From: Amphibalanus amphitrite
Taxonomy: Eukaryota > Arthropoda > Thecostraca > Balanomorpha > Balanidae
Direction of reading: 5' to 3'
Assembly (NCBI RefSeq): GCF_019059575.1
Contig: NW_024882890.1
Span: forward strand, 1-64,000
Length of the DNA: 64,000 nt
Made by a program: the position numbers and the translations under genes. Of the stretch, positions 13,401 to 24,100 are shown one piece after another (within the stretch, counting starts at the first letter, position 1; each line of letters starts with the position of its first letter). Under the pieces are notes generated by a model, which did not search any database, was not told the DNA's origin, and was given only the letters and a program-made list of their open reading frames with translations.

Positions 13401-14559
13401 TTTGATTTGGAAAGCAACAAATTTCCACACATCATTTTAGCAAAATTACTATTTTCTTCAGCCATCAGGTTACACAAAACTATAGTAAACTTTATGATCT
13501 AGTTTACACAAAACCAAAGCCCCGATTTTAACAAATGTAGATAAAATTTAAACAATTTTAATAAATGTATCGTGGAGAAAATGAAAAGTGTAGATTTGTA
13601 AAGCCGGGATATTTCAATTTCACGGATTAGGCACTTAAAGAAATATCTTCACCTTTCTTTGAGCCACCAGCCTTCACCCAAGTTTTACACGAATGTAGTG
13701 AAGCAGACAATGTGGCAACTCAAAATTGTGATGGTTTGAGATAATTATGACGGTAAAAGAAAAAGCAACACAAGGTTCCTTACCCTCGTTTTTTCACATG
13801 GGTTCAGATGAGGCTTCAAAAGTTGCCGACCTGAGGAGCTATAGGAACTTGAGCTTTCCAAAACTCAATTTCTAAGGGCACTGAGCAGTGTTTGGCTTTC
13901 ACACGAATGCGATAGTAAGTTATATGAAGTTGACAAAGCAAGCAAAGCAAAGCATGATGCCCCGCGCGTCCGCCCGCGACCAAGCCCCGCGTCCGACTCC
14001 CGACCGCCGCGTGACCCGAGGCGCCCGGCGGTCACGTGACCTACCGGCCGGGACTGCAAACGGCCCTCACCACCATTCTTGTATGACGTCATATCCTACT
14101 GAGGTGCTGATTGGTCGGAATTAGATACCTGAAGGTAATTATCTGCCGTAGTTATTTTTGTTTCATTGTTTTGCGTGTTTTCTTGTATGAAATGTAATTA
14201 AAAAATTTGTCATATTTTAATCACCATTAAAACATAACTGAATAGGTATAAAAGAGAACTCGATATATACTTTCCTTGTTTTTAAGAATTCCGGAATTAG
14301 ATACCCGAGGGAGCAAAGAGGGAGCAAGTTGCCACGCTGATTTAATACCTCATAGTCGAAAGGTGGGCTACTAGAACAAAAAATTGCTGTGTTTGTAAAT
14401 AAATAAGTGATTTGAGGGCAAAAAATGCCCGGATTTAAACTTCTAAAATTATTTTGAACATAAAATATTTCAGTTTGAGGGATGTTAAGGCCTCTAAGGG
14501 TAGGTACTTTTTAGGTATCAAATAAGTTCCTCTGCGAAAGTTCCGTCGTGAAAACGGCC
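10479..14559. mobile_element. Candidate 4-kb element bounded by inverted 19-bp ends
   Basis: GGCCGTTTTCACGACGGAA at 10479-10497 is matched in reverse complement, without change, at 14541-14559. Weaker similarity runs about 30 bases further in (a CTATTTGATACC motif on both sides). A 3-base CAT lies outside each end. The interior has no transposase and includes the CpG island at 11790-12935, so the two ends could instead be independent copies of a small repeat. Confidence 0.35.
11790..12935. other. CpG-rich island, ORFs on both strands
   Basis: Several ORFs of 130-220 codons overlap here on opposite strands, none with a recognised domain. The mutual overlap and CpG-rich composition argue against translation. 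It could be regulatory DNA or an old gene remnant. Confidence 0.5.
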
Positions 14560-14562
14560 CAT

Positions 14563-16358
14563 ATGAATTATTTGACTAATGCTGGCTTAGTAAATTGTGC
14601 ATGGTTTTGCTTGAGCGTAATAAATTTGCATGGTTCTGTATAGCTTTGAATCAGCCCGTACATTGGAGTAGACCCTTGCTCATCCTTTTCAAAGGAAATT
14701 CCACTAACACGGGCAGCTAGAAGCGTACAACAGTCGTTCGTTTTCTAAGAAATTTGAGCTTTTTGCGGTTTGTATCTATGCAATTCACTGATCGCTAATG
14801 AATGCACGCATTACTTTGCATACGTGTGCGTGCCCAGTCATGTGTCGGTAAATTCTAGCCCTCCCTCTGATACCATTTTTGAATCGTAACAGCAATTAAC
14901 CAGTAGACCGACCTGGCTTCTTAAATCCCTTCTCACGCCCGCTAACACCCCAATCAACCCCGTACCTGACAGGATCGACCACTGGTACACGGAAGGGGGT
15001 CGGGTCCCGATGCCGAGCGATAACGCAGATAGGGGTGGTCAAAAATCCCCCGCTGTGAGGGAGAGACGCACCGTCACCGGCCTCAAAGTGAGGGATTTGT
15101 AAGGAGGTCCAGGGTCGGAGGATAGGCGACAGCGCCGGTGGGGTATTTAGGCGCCGGACTGACCAGATGTCGGTCAGCGAACGGTAATTTGTCACATGAC
15201 GGATACCTATAGCGTCTTTTAGGCGTCAATCTGTTAAAGAACTGCAGTGGTGAAGATCTCATAGGCATTGTGTTAGTTCCAATATTTAAGTTGTGTAAAT
15301 ACGTGTCTGTTAACGAGCATGTGATGTTAGTCGGATTTGCGTATAGATACATGCGTGTCGAATTCATTTACAAACGACTGAGTATAGCATCGTGTTCAAG
15401 GAATGTTTGACATTGTTTGATTTTTTGAACGATATGTTTCAGATGCATGATTGATGCATTTCAGATGCAGGGATGTTCAAATGATAAGCGGCCCACCACC
15501 GACCCTAATGCAGCCCAGGACATTCAATAGCATGCCAGGCTGGTCTGACTTACTCGATTATCCTTTCCTCATTCAGTTTCAAGTAAACAGCAACAGTGGC
15601 TTCTGCCTTCATAACAGATATAGAACTTAGTTCTCCACAACTCAGACACGCGCCACACGAAAGGCAGAAACCCGCTCGCCAGCGCCTACATTTCTGCACA
15701 ATGCACATTTCACATGGCCCAGCTATACGGCCGAGCCAGCCCAGCCAAGACGCTGGTGGCGGCAGTCCCGCGGAGACGGTGAGAGCGGTGAAGGGACCCA
15801 CACCGGGCGCAAGAGAGGACCGCTCCGCCGCCGACCCCCGATACACTCGACTCACATATGATATAGACACAAGACCATGACAATATTTATGTGCTCGGAG
15901 AACGGATGGCCATGATATTCCACATTTGTGAAACTGATTTAGTATCGGTGCATTCCGATAAGGCTATGGGCGTCGTCACTTACATGCTAAATACGGCCAT
16001 TAGGACGGTTCCATCGTTACATTTCTTCTAAGTCGGTAAATTGACTCAGGTAATTTATAATTGGATGGGTGACCCAGTGTCGGATTACATGTCGTTCCCA
16101 CCCGGTGGCCGGTACCCTAATTCCCTGCAGGCACCGCTGACCTGCATCCCCTGTCACTCAGTCAAGACCCTCAGCCTCCTTACTAATCCCTCTCTTTGAG
16201 ACCGGCGGCAGCGGCCCCCTTTCTCAGTGTGTGGTGGCCTAAGACTCCGTGCCAGCGTTATCGCTTCTCAGCGGGACGCGGCCCCTCTGGCCGGGCCCAG
16301 ACAGGGGGCAAGGGTGAAAAGTGACGAAATGTCAGCACGTGCGGAGGACGCTGCAGTC
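14563..16358. other. Upstream intergenic region of the 16.4-kb gene
   Basis: No exon or repeat ends are supported. AT-rich to about 14890, then mixed composition. ORFs at 15550-15880 overlap on opposite strands and show no domain. The last 300 bases before 16359 are GC-rich and probably contain the proximal promoter. Confidence 0.5.
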
Positions 16359-16390
16359 AGTTGTGTGCGTGCCGTGGAAGAAGCAGGACG
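16359..16390 (+). promoter_or_regulatory. Initiator plus downstream promoter element (predicted start site)
   Basis: TCAGTT at 16357-16362 matches the arthropod initiator, with A+1 at 16359. GGACG at 16386-16390 lies exactly at +28 to +32 and fits the DPE consensus RGWYV. No TATA box is seen 30 bases upstream, as expected for DPE promoters. The leader from here to the start codon at 16668 contains no ATG, which supports the placement. Confidence 0.6.
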
Positions 16391-16437
16391 TCTTGTTGCC
16401 GCTCTTCAGCCGACTTCAGCCGCCCTGCGAGCGCTTC

Positions 16438-16626
16438 AGTGTGCTCTACAAGAGCCCCAGCGGCCTTCAGTCTGCTCTACAAGAGCCTCAGCCGCTCTCA
16501 GTCTGCTCTACTAGAGCCTCAGCCGCTCTCAGTCTGCTCTACAAGAGCCCCAGCCGCTCTCAGTCTGCTCGACAAGCGCGGCAATCTCCTTCGGTCTGCC
16601 CTTCAATTGCGCTCTGCTTGATCTTC
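16438..16626 (+). repeat. 31-bp tandem repeat in the 5' leader, five units plus a decayed sixth
   Basis: Units begin at 16438, 16469, 16500, 16531 and 16562, followed by a decayed unit from 16593. The typical unit starts AGTCTGCTCTACAAGAGC. The part GCTCT-ACA-AGAGC is a 5-bp stem with a 3-base loop, changed in unit 3 and decayed in units 5-6. The unit is not a multiple of three, and the array lies between the predicted start site and the ATG, so it is probably untranslated. Confidence 0.9.
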
Positions 16627-16667
16627 GGCCAACCTCCAACGTCTTCAGCTTCTTCCGTCCACACAGC

Positions 16668-18308
16668 ATGGATTTCTCGGTCCAGGAGATGTTCGCTGAG
16701 CTGCAGGACTTCGAACAGGTAAGAATACCTTTTGAATCTCAACTTTACTTGCGCTTTCGAATTGGCGTGTTGTGAAGCACAAATGCGATACAATACCCGT
16801 CATGCGTTCGAGTATCAACCACGAACACTGTTTAAAAGATCGTTTTATGAAAAATGAGAAAAGTAAACTCCATAGTCTGCAATTTGAATTTGCGCATTCT
16901 TTTCTCAGAAGTTTAATGGTTTTCAGGAGGCAGGAATTAATACCTATTCCAGTATTCGTTTTCCTTGTCGAAATTTGATGGTCAATGTTCGCAGATGCTT
17001 CGAACTTCAGATTATAGGTACAGACAAGCTTCTGAATTACGCAATTTTCGCCTCAAAATGGCCGAGTAGCATGCGTTGTATAACTTTATTCCATAGATTA
17101 TGCCTTGAAGCCTTTTCTTGAAGTGCCCATTCTGCACACTTAATTAATTAGAGCAATTATAGCGCAGTAGATATGGTGTAAAATAACTTTGAACCAAATA
17201 TACTAACAGAGGCTTCCTTCCAGAGTCTGAAAATGTCGGAGCTGATGGGTGAAAGGACTGAGGACATGTCGTCGCTTCTGCCGAGTCCTGGGTATGGGAC
17301 CATCGACTGCGATCTCTTGTCGGCGTTCAAAGGTGAGCCGTGCGCTAGTTACATGAATTCATGTTTGTGGCCCATGCCGATAAGTGCTCATCATATAATT
17401 TTTCGTGACTCTGTTAAGCTTTTCGTCTTACTAGATCATTTAATTACCTTAATTTCACTAGCTAGCACAATAAACGAAAAGTGAGTTGGTCGGCACATTG
17501 GGTCTGTTCCAGTTGCACTTCCTAACACCTCTAAACTCCTCCAAGATTGTTTTCCTGTTCCAGTAGCAGCTCTAGCTCCTACAAAGCCAAGGAGCGCCCT
17601 CCTCCAACCTCCTCTATCTTGCTCTCGGAGGAGTTTAGAGGTGTTAGGAGGTGCGACTGGAACAGACCCAATGACTTCACTTTTATTGTTTTGAGCTATT
17701 TCGGTTGTTTCATTTGAAAAAAATGTTGTCATTTTCTAGTCTGTCGGCGTGGAAACTGCATTTTCCGATTCTTCGCAAATTACATGTGTTTTATACATAC
17801 CTATATATGCAGTATTACGACGGTAATATTTATAATTAATTCACTCTCTATAAATGCTTTTACAGCTTTGTTTTAGCTCAATACATAGGTCAGTTAAATA
17901 GCCAAGTTGCGTGTGATTTTCACGGTAATGATAATAAGCTGTCCCTTTGATTGGTAGAATGTTTTGGGGAAGAATAAACGTCTAAAAGTTGCTCAACCTG
18001 TGTCACATCACAACACTATTTTCTAACCGTCGCGTTGGTGTTCCTTTGCAGCAGATCCAGTGGAGAAGGCGCGTGCCCAGCCTACCAGACCTTCCCCCGC
18101 TTCTGTCACCCCCATCGGGGGCAGCCGCGCTCCCGCCAGCCCCGTTCGGCGCCCCAGTGGTGACCATCGCAGCAGCTCGAGCTGGAGTCTCAGCTCCCTG
18201 ATGCACACCGCTCAACTGAGGTCGCTGAAGGCCCGGGTGCCGCCGAGGGTGCCTCGCATCAGGATCAGCCGCTCGGGACCTACCTGGTCTTCTACTGTGG
18301 TGTTCTGA
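16668..18308 (+). CDS. Three-exon gene for a 138-residue Ser/Pro/Arg-rich protein of unknown function
   Basis: Coding exons are 16668-16718, 17224-17332 and 18052-18308. All introns are GT-AG (505 and 719 bp), the frame is continuous and the stop is TGA. The start ATG has a good context (ACAGCATGG) and is the first ATG after the predicted start site. The N-terminal third (MDFSVQEMFAELQDFEQ onward) is acidic and could form an amphipathic helix. The middle has LPSPGYGTIDCDLLSAF. The last 85 residues are Pro/Ser/Arg-rich, with four Ser-Pro or Thr-Pro sites plus another in exon 2, a Ser run (RSSSSWSLSSL) and a basic tail (RVPPRVPRIRISRSG). There is no signal peptide or membrane segment. The third exon has a CAGCAG acceptor that could add or drop one Ala. 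I do not recognise the family. A nuclear or phosphorylated regulatory protein is a guess from composition. Confidence 0.65.
17496..17673. mobile_element. Short MITE inside intron 2
   Basis: Ends are inverted repeats of about 45 bases (CATTGGGTCTGTTCCAGT on one side, inverse on the other, continuing through CTAACACCTCTAAACTCCTC). Total 178 bp, no coding capacity. No convincing target duplication is visible. The GGGTCTGTTC start recalls PIF/Harbinger ends but this is not enough to classify it. Confidence 0.8.
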
Positions 18309-18389
18309 AGAGATCGTTCTTCCCTTGCAAAGAGCTGGGCTGCAGTGTGGGATCATACGAGCCAGCGTGGGGCCACTGAGATGGTGTGA

Positions 18390-18415
18390 GGAAATGCTAG
18401 GATCCTAGCATTTCC
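18390..18415. repeat. Perfect 26-bp palindrome in the 3' untranslated region
   Basis: GGAAATGCTAGGA followed at once by its reverse complement. It sits 82 bases after the stop codon and could form a 13-bp RNA stem with almost no loop. A partial repeat of the motif (GAATGCTAGG) follows at about 18427. Confidence 0.95.
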
Positions 18416-18769
18416 ATAGGATTCTAGAATGCTAGGGCAAAGATGTGCCCACGATGTGCCGGGATCGAGTGCTTTGTGAGGTCTGATGCTGCGCAATTTG
18501 TGAGAGTCGGGCTGTTACAGGGCGAATACGGGTCTGTCAAAATGTGATCTGTTAGAAACGAACCACGTGATCCACTATATGTAAAGTGCTGGACTTCATC
18601 ATCTATGACGTCTGTTAGATTTTCGAGTGTGAGTCTATGCCATCTGTTAGAGTCGAAAATCTCCCCATAGTCCATGTGATCTGCAGTAGCCATGTGATAT
18701 TTGAACAAATGGATCTCATATTGTGATAGCCTCACTTTCACTGTTCGCTAAAACATAGCCACTTGTTTA

Positions 18770-18775
18770 AATAAA
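18770..18775 (+). terminator. Poly(A) signal AATAAA
   Basis: First canonical AATAAA after the TGA stop at 18306-18308 on the + strand, giving a 3' untranslated region of about 480 bases. The cleavage site cannot be fixed from sequence alone. Confidence 0.5.
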
Positions 18776-18887
18776 TGCTTAGCCACATGTTGAACAGGCG
18801 ACAGGCTGGCACATTGCTATTGATGTGCCCAAACGGCAGATAAAAAGCTAACTCGATTTGTGATAGTTTGTAGTTGCGAGTTCAAAC

Positions 18888-19155
18888 TAGAGATGTCAAT
18901 CGGATACCAACTTTTTGGTATACCGATACCAAACCTATATCAACTTGGTATTTGGTATTTCAATCCTAATTCCTAATGTACTTGGTATTTTGTTGGTATT
19001 ATGAGTCTCACTAATGTGTAAGAGGCTGAGAAATTGGTAAATAGTCGGTATTTCCCTCATGTTATTAAGCTGGTTCGGTAACGGTATTTCCTTACGATTT
19101 ATATTGGGATTTGCTTTGGTATCGGTATTCAGATTTTCTGTAATTGACATCACTA
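18888..19155. mobile_element. hAT-type MITE
   Basis: Ends are inverted: TAGAGATGTCAAT at the left and ATTGACATCACTA at the right. The flanking octamers are GTTCAAAC (18880-18887) and GTTCCAAC (19156-19163), 7 of 8 identical. The 268-bp body is rich in GGTATT/AATACC words, many inverted, and has no ORF. Terminal TAGAG with an 8-bp duplication fits hAT. It lies just past the poly(A) signal of the upstream gene. Confidence 0.82.
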
Positions 19156-19163
19156 GTTCCAAC

Positions 19164-19668
19164 GTCAAGTGTCATTAGTTGCAATACTGTGGCTGTACAA
19201 ATAAGAATGTTAGATTACGACGAATAGCTCATTCATTGCTCAATGTCCAGTCCTACTTCACATTGTGGTTTCATGTACCTATAATCATCCCGACCATCGT
19301 CACCAATATACATTTGAGAAACTTGAACGGTCTTTAATCGAGCGGTCTCTGACGAAAAAAAGCTTTGTTGCTTTAGAGGCAATCACTTTTTTATGTCTGA
19401 TTCTACCCACACATACAATGTTGAATATAAAACGCGCGTTTTACCGAATTCGCATGGATCACCTCTGTCAAATAGATCGATCCCAGTGAAGTTAGGTCCG
19501 AGGAATGTTTGGCCACTGACCAGCAATGCTCTAATCTTTATTTGTCTCGACTTTTGTTGGCCTGGGGCTCGACAGATTCGATACCTACGGCACTCAACCG
19601 ATGGAAATGTGTTAAGTTTCAGATTGCAGATGGCGAGCTACATAGAGAAACTAAACTTCTTTCAATAT
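19164..19668. other. Intergenic, nothing recognised
   Basis: Short unique stretch between two DNA transposons. ORFs are under 110 codons and have no domain. Confidence 0.5.
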
Positions 19669-19672
19669 TTAA

Positions 19673-20607
19673 CCCTAGAACGCCTAGGGGGGTTGTATCA
19701 ACCCCCCCCCTGAGGTTTTTTCGAAGTGCACGCTAAACGGCTTGTCGTAGCGGGCTGAAATTTTCAATATCCTCTGGGGCAGCCTTTGCGCATCTTTTGC
19801 CGAAAAAAATTGATCGGGTCATGTCAGGTCACGGAGTTATGACGTCATAAGAGGTACAGCCTCCGGCCGACAGTTACCAAACGTGTGCGCCGAATTCCTA
19901 GGTTTTCTGCCGGTGATACCCACATTGTTTGATGGATCATGATGAAACTTCCCATGCATGTTGGGGCAAGCAGTGGCTATCGTGTGGTGCAAGAAAATTG
20001 ACCGGGTCAGGTCAGGTCACGGAGCTATGACGTCACAAGAGGAACAGCGTCCGGTACTATTTTTGAAAAGCGCCCGAACCACTATTTTGCTAATTCTTGT
20101 CACCTCAATGGGAATATGCAGCAATATTAGCTTCTATAGGGAGCAAATGGACCTCCCAAATCCAAAAATACAATCAGATTTCAAAAATTTAAATTTTGAT
20201 TTTTCGAATTTCTGCCGCCGACTGTGACCTTGCCGACTTCCGGCGCTCCCAACGCGCCATTTTTAGAGCTAGGGAAGCGAAATACATACCAAACGATAGA
20301 GAATTGATCAAGGAACACGATAGTGAAGGTTTCAAGTCGATATCTCCCACCGTTTTGCCGCAATCGCCGCGGAAAGTTGAAAAAGTTTGATTTTTTCGGA
20401 AAATTTGACCTTTGACCGGTCATAAGTAGGTCAAATGTTGACCTAGGACCAAAAAATATACCACCAATCGCGAGATCTCGTTGAGAGCAATCCGTTGTTT
20501 TTTTCCGCTAAGCTCTACGACCTTCCGTTTCGAAACGCCAGGGGGGTCGTAACAACCCCCCCCCCCTGGTCGTTCGTGTTATGAGAAATGGCCTGGTCGT
20601 GCGAGGG
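19673..20607 (+). mobile_element. piggyBac-like non-autonomous element (family B, copy 1)
   Basis: TTAA flanks both ends (19669-19672, 20608-20611). Starts CCCTAGAACG and ends GCGAGGG. The left end goes directly into a G-tract/C-tract hairpin (about 19686-19711). The right end has an extra CGACCAGG copy and spacer before its hairpin. Inside is a duplicated module of about 188 bp, each with GGTCA repeats followed by a perfect TGACGTCA (19840-19847 and 20028-20035). The copy at 62235-63181 is the same family in opposite orientation; my hand alignment of about 390 bases suggests mid-90s percent identity. The ORFs at 19958-20227 and in the other copy are non-coding sequence shared by descent. Confidence 0.92.
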
Positions 20608-20611
20608 TTAA

Positions 20612-22000
20612 CGGATAGTGATCGGTGATGCTCGGACCAGACACGCAACTCTTGTTATCCTGCCGCCAGAGGCGCTGCGCTCCTTCCCATTGACTCTAGG
20701 TGTCGCTAGCAGATTTTGTTGTAAGAGCTTTTTACCGTTTCGGATCGATGGTTTTTAGCTAAAAATGCGGTAGTTGATGAACTAAATTGTGTTCTTGTAT
20801 TTTTAGAGAATGACAAAGAAGTTTATGCTAATTCAGGCCGTCGTAAGTTCGAGGTAGCCTGTCATTTCTATTGATTCTTCAGAGTTTCCAGAATGTAGGT
20901 GGCAGGGCGAAGACCTGAGCAGCTTGTACAGGTGGCAGCACTGAGCAGACCCGTGCACTGACCGCCTGGGCTTGGACCCGTATGACGCTCGAGCACTATC
21001 GGGACGTTGCTCTATGTAGTAATTCACAGATTTTAGACGGAGTAATTAAACACAAACGAGCATATACGTTCCTTTTATCCCTAGGAGTAGGACCCACCCA
21101 TCTCCATCATTGACCAGTGGCCATACCTAGTTCCCTTTTCCGAGCAGACGGTTAGCCCAACTGAACAGTCGGTGAGGGCAGCTTACATAGGGTCTGGGTC
21201 ACATCCTATTGGGGTAACCGTTTGTCTGACCCACCGCGTGTTTCAGCATGACACACCAGTCCCAAGTCCAACAGGGACCAGCTCCAAGATTACTTTACTA
21301 AGACCAGCTCAGCCCCTGCAGATGTGCAGCGCACCGATCGGTGGTATAATTATAATCCGTCCAATGTCTTCATCTTATCAATCGTGTAATATTCTGTCAT
21401 TCCATGCGTCTTTAATGGTTTTACCTCTAAAAAGCTGCAGGGTTCAGTCGAAAACAAAACTAAATAGATATCGTGACAGCTAGCTGGCTTGGGCTTGAGG
21501 GTCCCATGGAGTAACGAAATCATGCTCGTAATTATTTAAGATTTAGGCGATATCGACTATTGCGTGGAGTATTTGTTTAGGACAGTGTTAACTGTTATGT
21601 TTAATGATTTCACTATGCCCGACAACAATTGGAGATCTTCATAACGAGGCTAGCTGTGGCTGGTGAGTCAGAACTAGAATGGGACTTTTATATTCTGTCT
21701 CGGTTTATATTGACGTTCTATTAGGTAAAAAAAAAAAAATATAATGAGCTACATAAGACACTCGTTTGAGTATTTTTGTTAAAATGAAATGAATAAAGAA
21801 TGTGACTGTATTTGACGGTAACTAGGACAAGTGTTCACTATTATCATGATGATGGCTTCGAACTTCTTTTTAGCCCAAAGAAAAGTGCACATTTACATCA
21901 TTTGTATTTGATATATTCCTAGTTTGTTTGTCAATGACATTAAGGGGAGATAATTATACAGAGCATTTCTCAAACGATTCCCCACCACCTACCCAAACGA
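20612..22000. other. Intergenic, AT-rich, nothing recognised
   Basis: Contains a run of 13 A near 21727. No exon, RNA gene or repeat ends are supported. Confidence 0.5.
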
Positions 22001-23350
22001 CCCACCTATTCAGTCCTCACCAAACTAATGATTCTAACCGTCACACCAGTGAAATTCGCCGGGGCGCAGGATCGGCGCACCTTTCAGACAGCACCTGCGG
22101 CTGCCGTCCGGTGTCACCCCTCCCCCTTCCTCCTTCCCCCGCTGGTGTCGGCTCCCGTCTGGGTCTGAGCGTCCCTCCGGTTCCCAGGGGGACCCGGTCA
22201 TAAATCCCGTCCGGCCACCGGAGCTGTATTGACGGCAGAGGTGACCGGCGGCGCGCCGCCGTCGCCGCAGGAGCGCCGTTTAATGACCACCACTCGAGAG
22301 CGGCCGAGCACCGGACTAATTGTGTCCGGACAGGCGCGGTTAGGCCCGGTTAGAGGACTATTTATTGGGTTCGGAGGGGAGAGGAGACGGGGGAGTGTGG
22401 TCAGCCCTCCTGCCGCGCTGGACAGTGGTTTCTGAAGAGGAGCGCCGGCCGACTGCCGACCGCGGGCAGAGGGGTACTGATGAGGGAGTACTGTCGGATG
22501 AGGAGGGGTCATCTGGATGGCGTCAACCCGATGGACTTGAGGGGAAGTGTGAAACTTGAACCGCAAACGTAGACACTTGATGGCATCTTGCTACACAGTG
22601 TCTAATCAATTCTAGCTAAGGTACTACATACCTCAGGTACCTGCAATCAGTTTTTTCAGAGCAACAAGGAAATCATACGTTGCCAATAATATTTTGACCT
22701 TTCCCTTTTCAATAACGACATATTTTGAAGCATGAAATAAGAACCGAACACTAAAAGCTCCTTTTTAGTTAGAGCTCCTATCGCTTACTTACAGCTTTCT
22801 ACACCTCCGATCAACTGAAGCTTCCTTATAGTCCGCAGCTCCCGTTAGCAACAGCTTCCTTTGTTCACACTTCACAGCTTTTATGGTCGCATCTCCCATC
22901 TCAGCAGCTCCTACCGACCCAGCCTGGGTGCTGACGCTCATCTCACCGCCCGCTCCTCCACTCCTCCCCGCCTCCGTCGGCCCATCTCGGGCCGGATCAC
23001 TCAGCCCGCGGGCATACCGTGCTGACCCGGCCCTTCCTGCCGGCGGCGCCGTTCTCAGGAGCGCGCCGGAAGCGACGAAGACGGCCGCACCGAGACCGAC
23101 GCGGCGGCGACGGCGGCGCGGGCCGCGCGCGGCCGTTCTCACGTGCTGCCGGAGGTGCCTGCGGCGTTTTTGCCGCAGGGCGTCGGACGTGCCGCCCTGT
23201 CGACCGTCGGCGACGCGACGGTGACGGTAGCCGGCCGCTGCTGACAGCGTCATCCGCCTCCCGGGAACGGCGCCGGCGGCACAGAGGAGGCGGTGGCGGC
23301 GGCGGCGGTGATGGGAGACCATCATGAGGTGATGGCTGGAAATCATCATG
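22001..23350. other. CpG-rich island
   Basis: GC-rich, with overlapping ORFs up to 225 codons on both strands made of Arg/Pro/Ala strings, and CGG/CCG triplet runs (about 23095-23115, 23289-23309). A short AT-rich gap lies at about 22570-22800. No domain is visible. Confidence 0.6.
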
Positions 23351-24100
23351 AGGTGCTGATGTGGATCCGTTGATGCCTCTAACGTTGCTGTCGAATGTTG
23401 ATGCAGTCTCTTCCGATTGTGTCCTGGAGACACAGCACAGTGACGGAACGAGTGTCAAAATTGAAACAAACGCCACACATGTGGTGTCATTTAAACGTTT
23501 AAATTTTGCATGTTTTGAGCTGTTACACAAATATCGATTCCTTATTTTGTTACTAATTCCGCGCAATGCTGATGCGTATGTCAGACACAAAGAATCGAGG
23601 AGTGGTTTTTGAGGGGGAAGGGGGAGCCGTCTAAATTGGATTCTGCTATGCGTATGACCATGGGAAAGCTGCATGACATCTCGTGACCTTTAAAAGCTGC
23701 CTGATAAAAAGTCACACTTGGTCATTTTTCTTTGAGTTCAATGTTTAAACTTTCAAATGGTGTAATTTTAGCTTCGTTTTTAATCAGTTTTTGAGTTCCA
23801 TGCAAATATTTGTTTACCTTTTCATATAAAGTGCATCTTCCTGATGCATGATCACTGATCAACCACTAATCATGCATTATGCAATATGCATGTAATAAGT
23901 GATGTATTGCCTTGAAAACATGGCGTATGCCAGCATCCATGTATGTACTACGCAGAATTGCCAAATCTGAGGGCTACCTGAGAGGAATCTTCTTCAGTCA
24001 TCACTCTTGCCACAGGCATGCTGTTACCGGACATTTCCCACAGCCCCACACCCCTCCGGTGACATTGGAATGGAATGGGGAGCCGCCATTTACCGATAGC
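23351..24100. other. AT-rich intergenic, nothing recognised
   Basis: Unique DNA with no supported gene. A patch rich in TGCAT/ATGCA words lies at about 23835-23900. Confidence 0.5.

Noticed and set aside
19958-20227. ORF of 89 codons conserved between 19958-20227 and 62620-62889
   Set aside because: Both copies are inside the same recent MITE family, so similarity is by descent of non-coding sequence, not conservation of a protein.
22789-23674. Minus-strand ORFs of 214 and 225 codons
   Set aside because: Arg/Pro/Ala-rich strings caused by CpG-rich composition and CGG/CCG triplet runs, with open frames on the other strand too.
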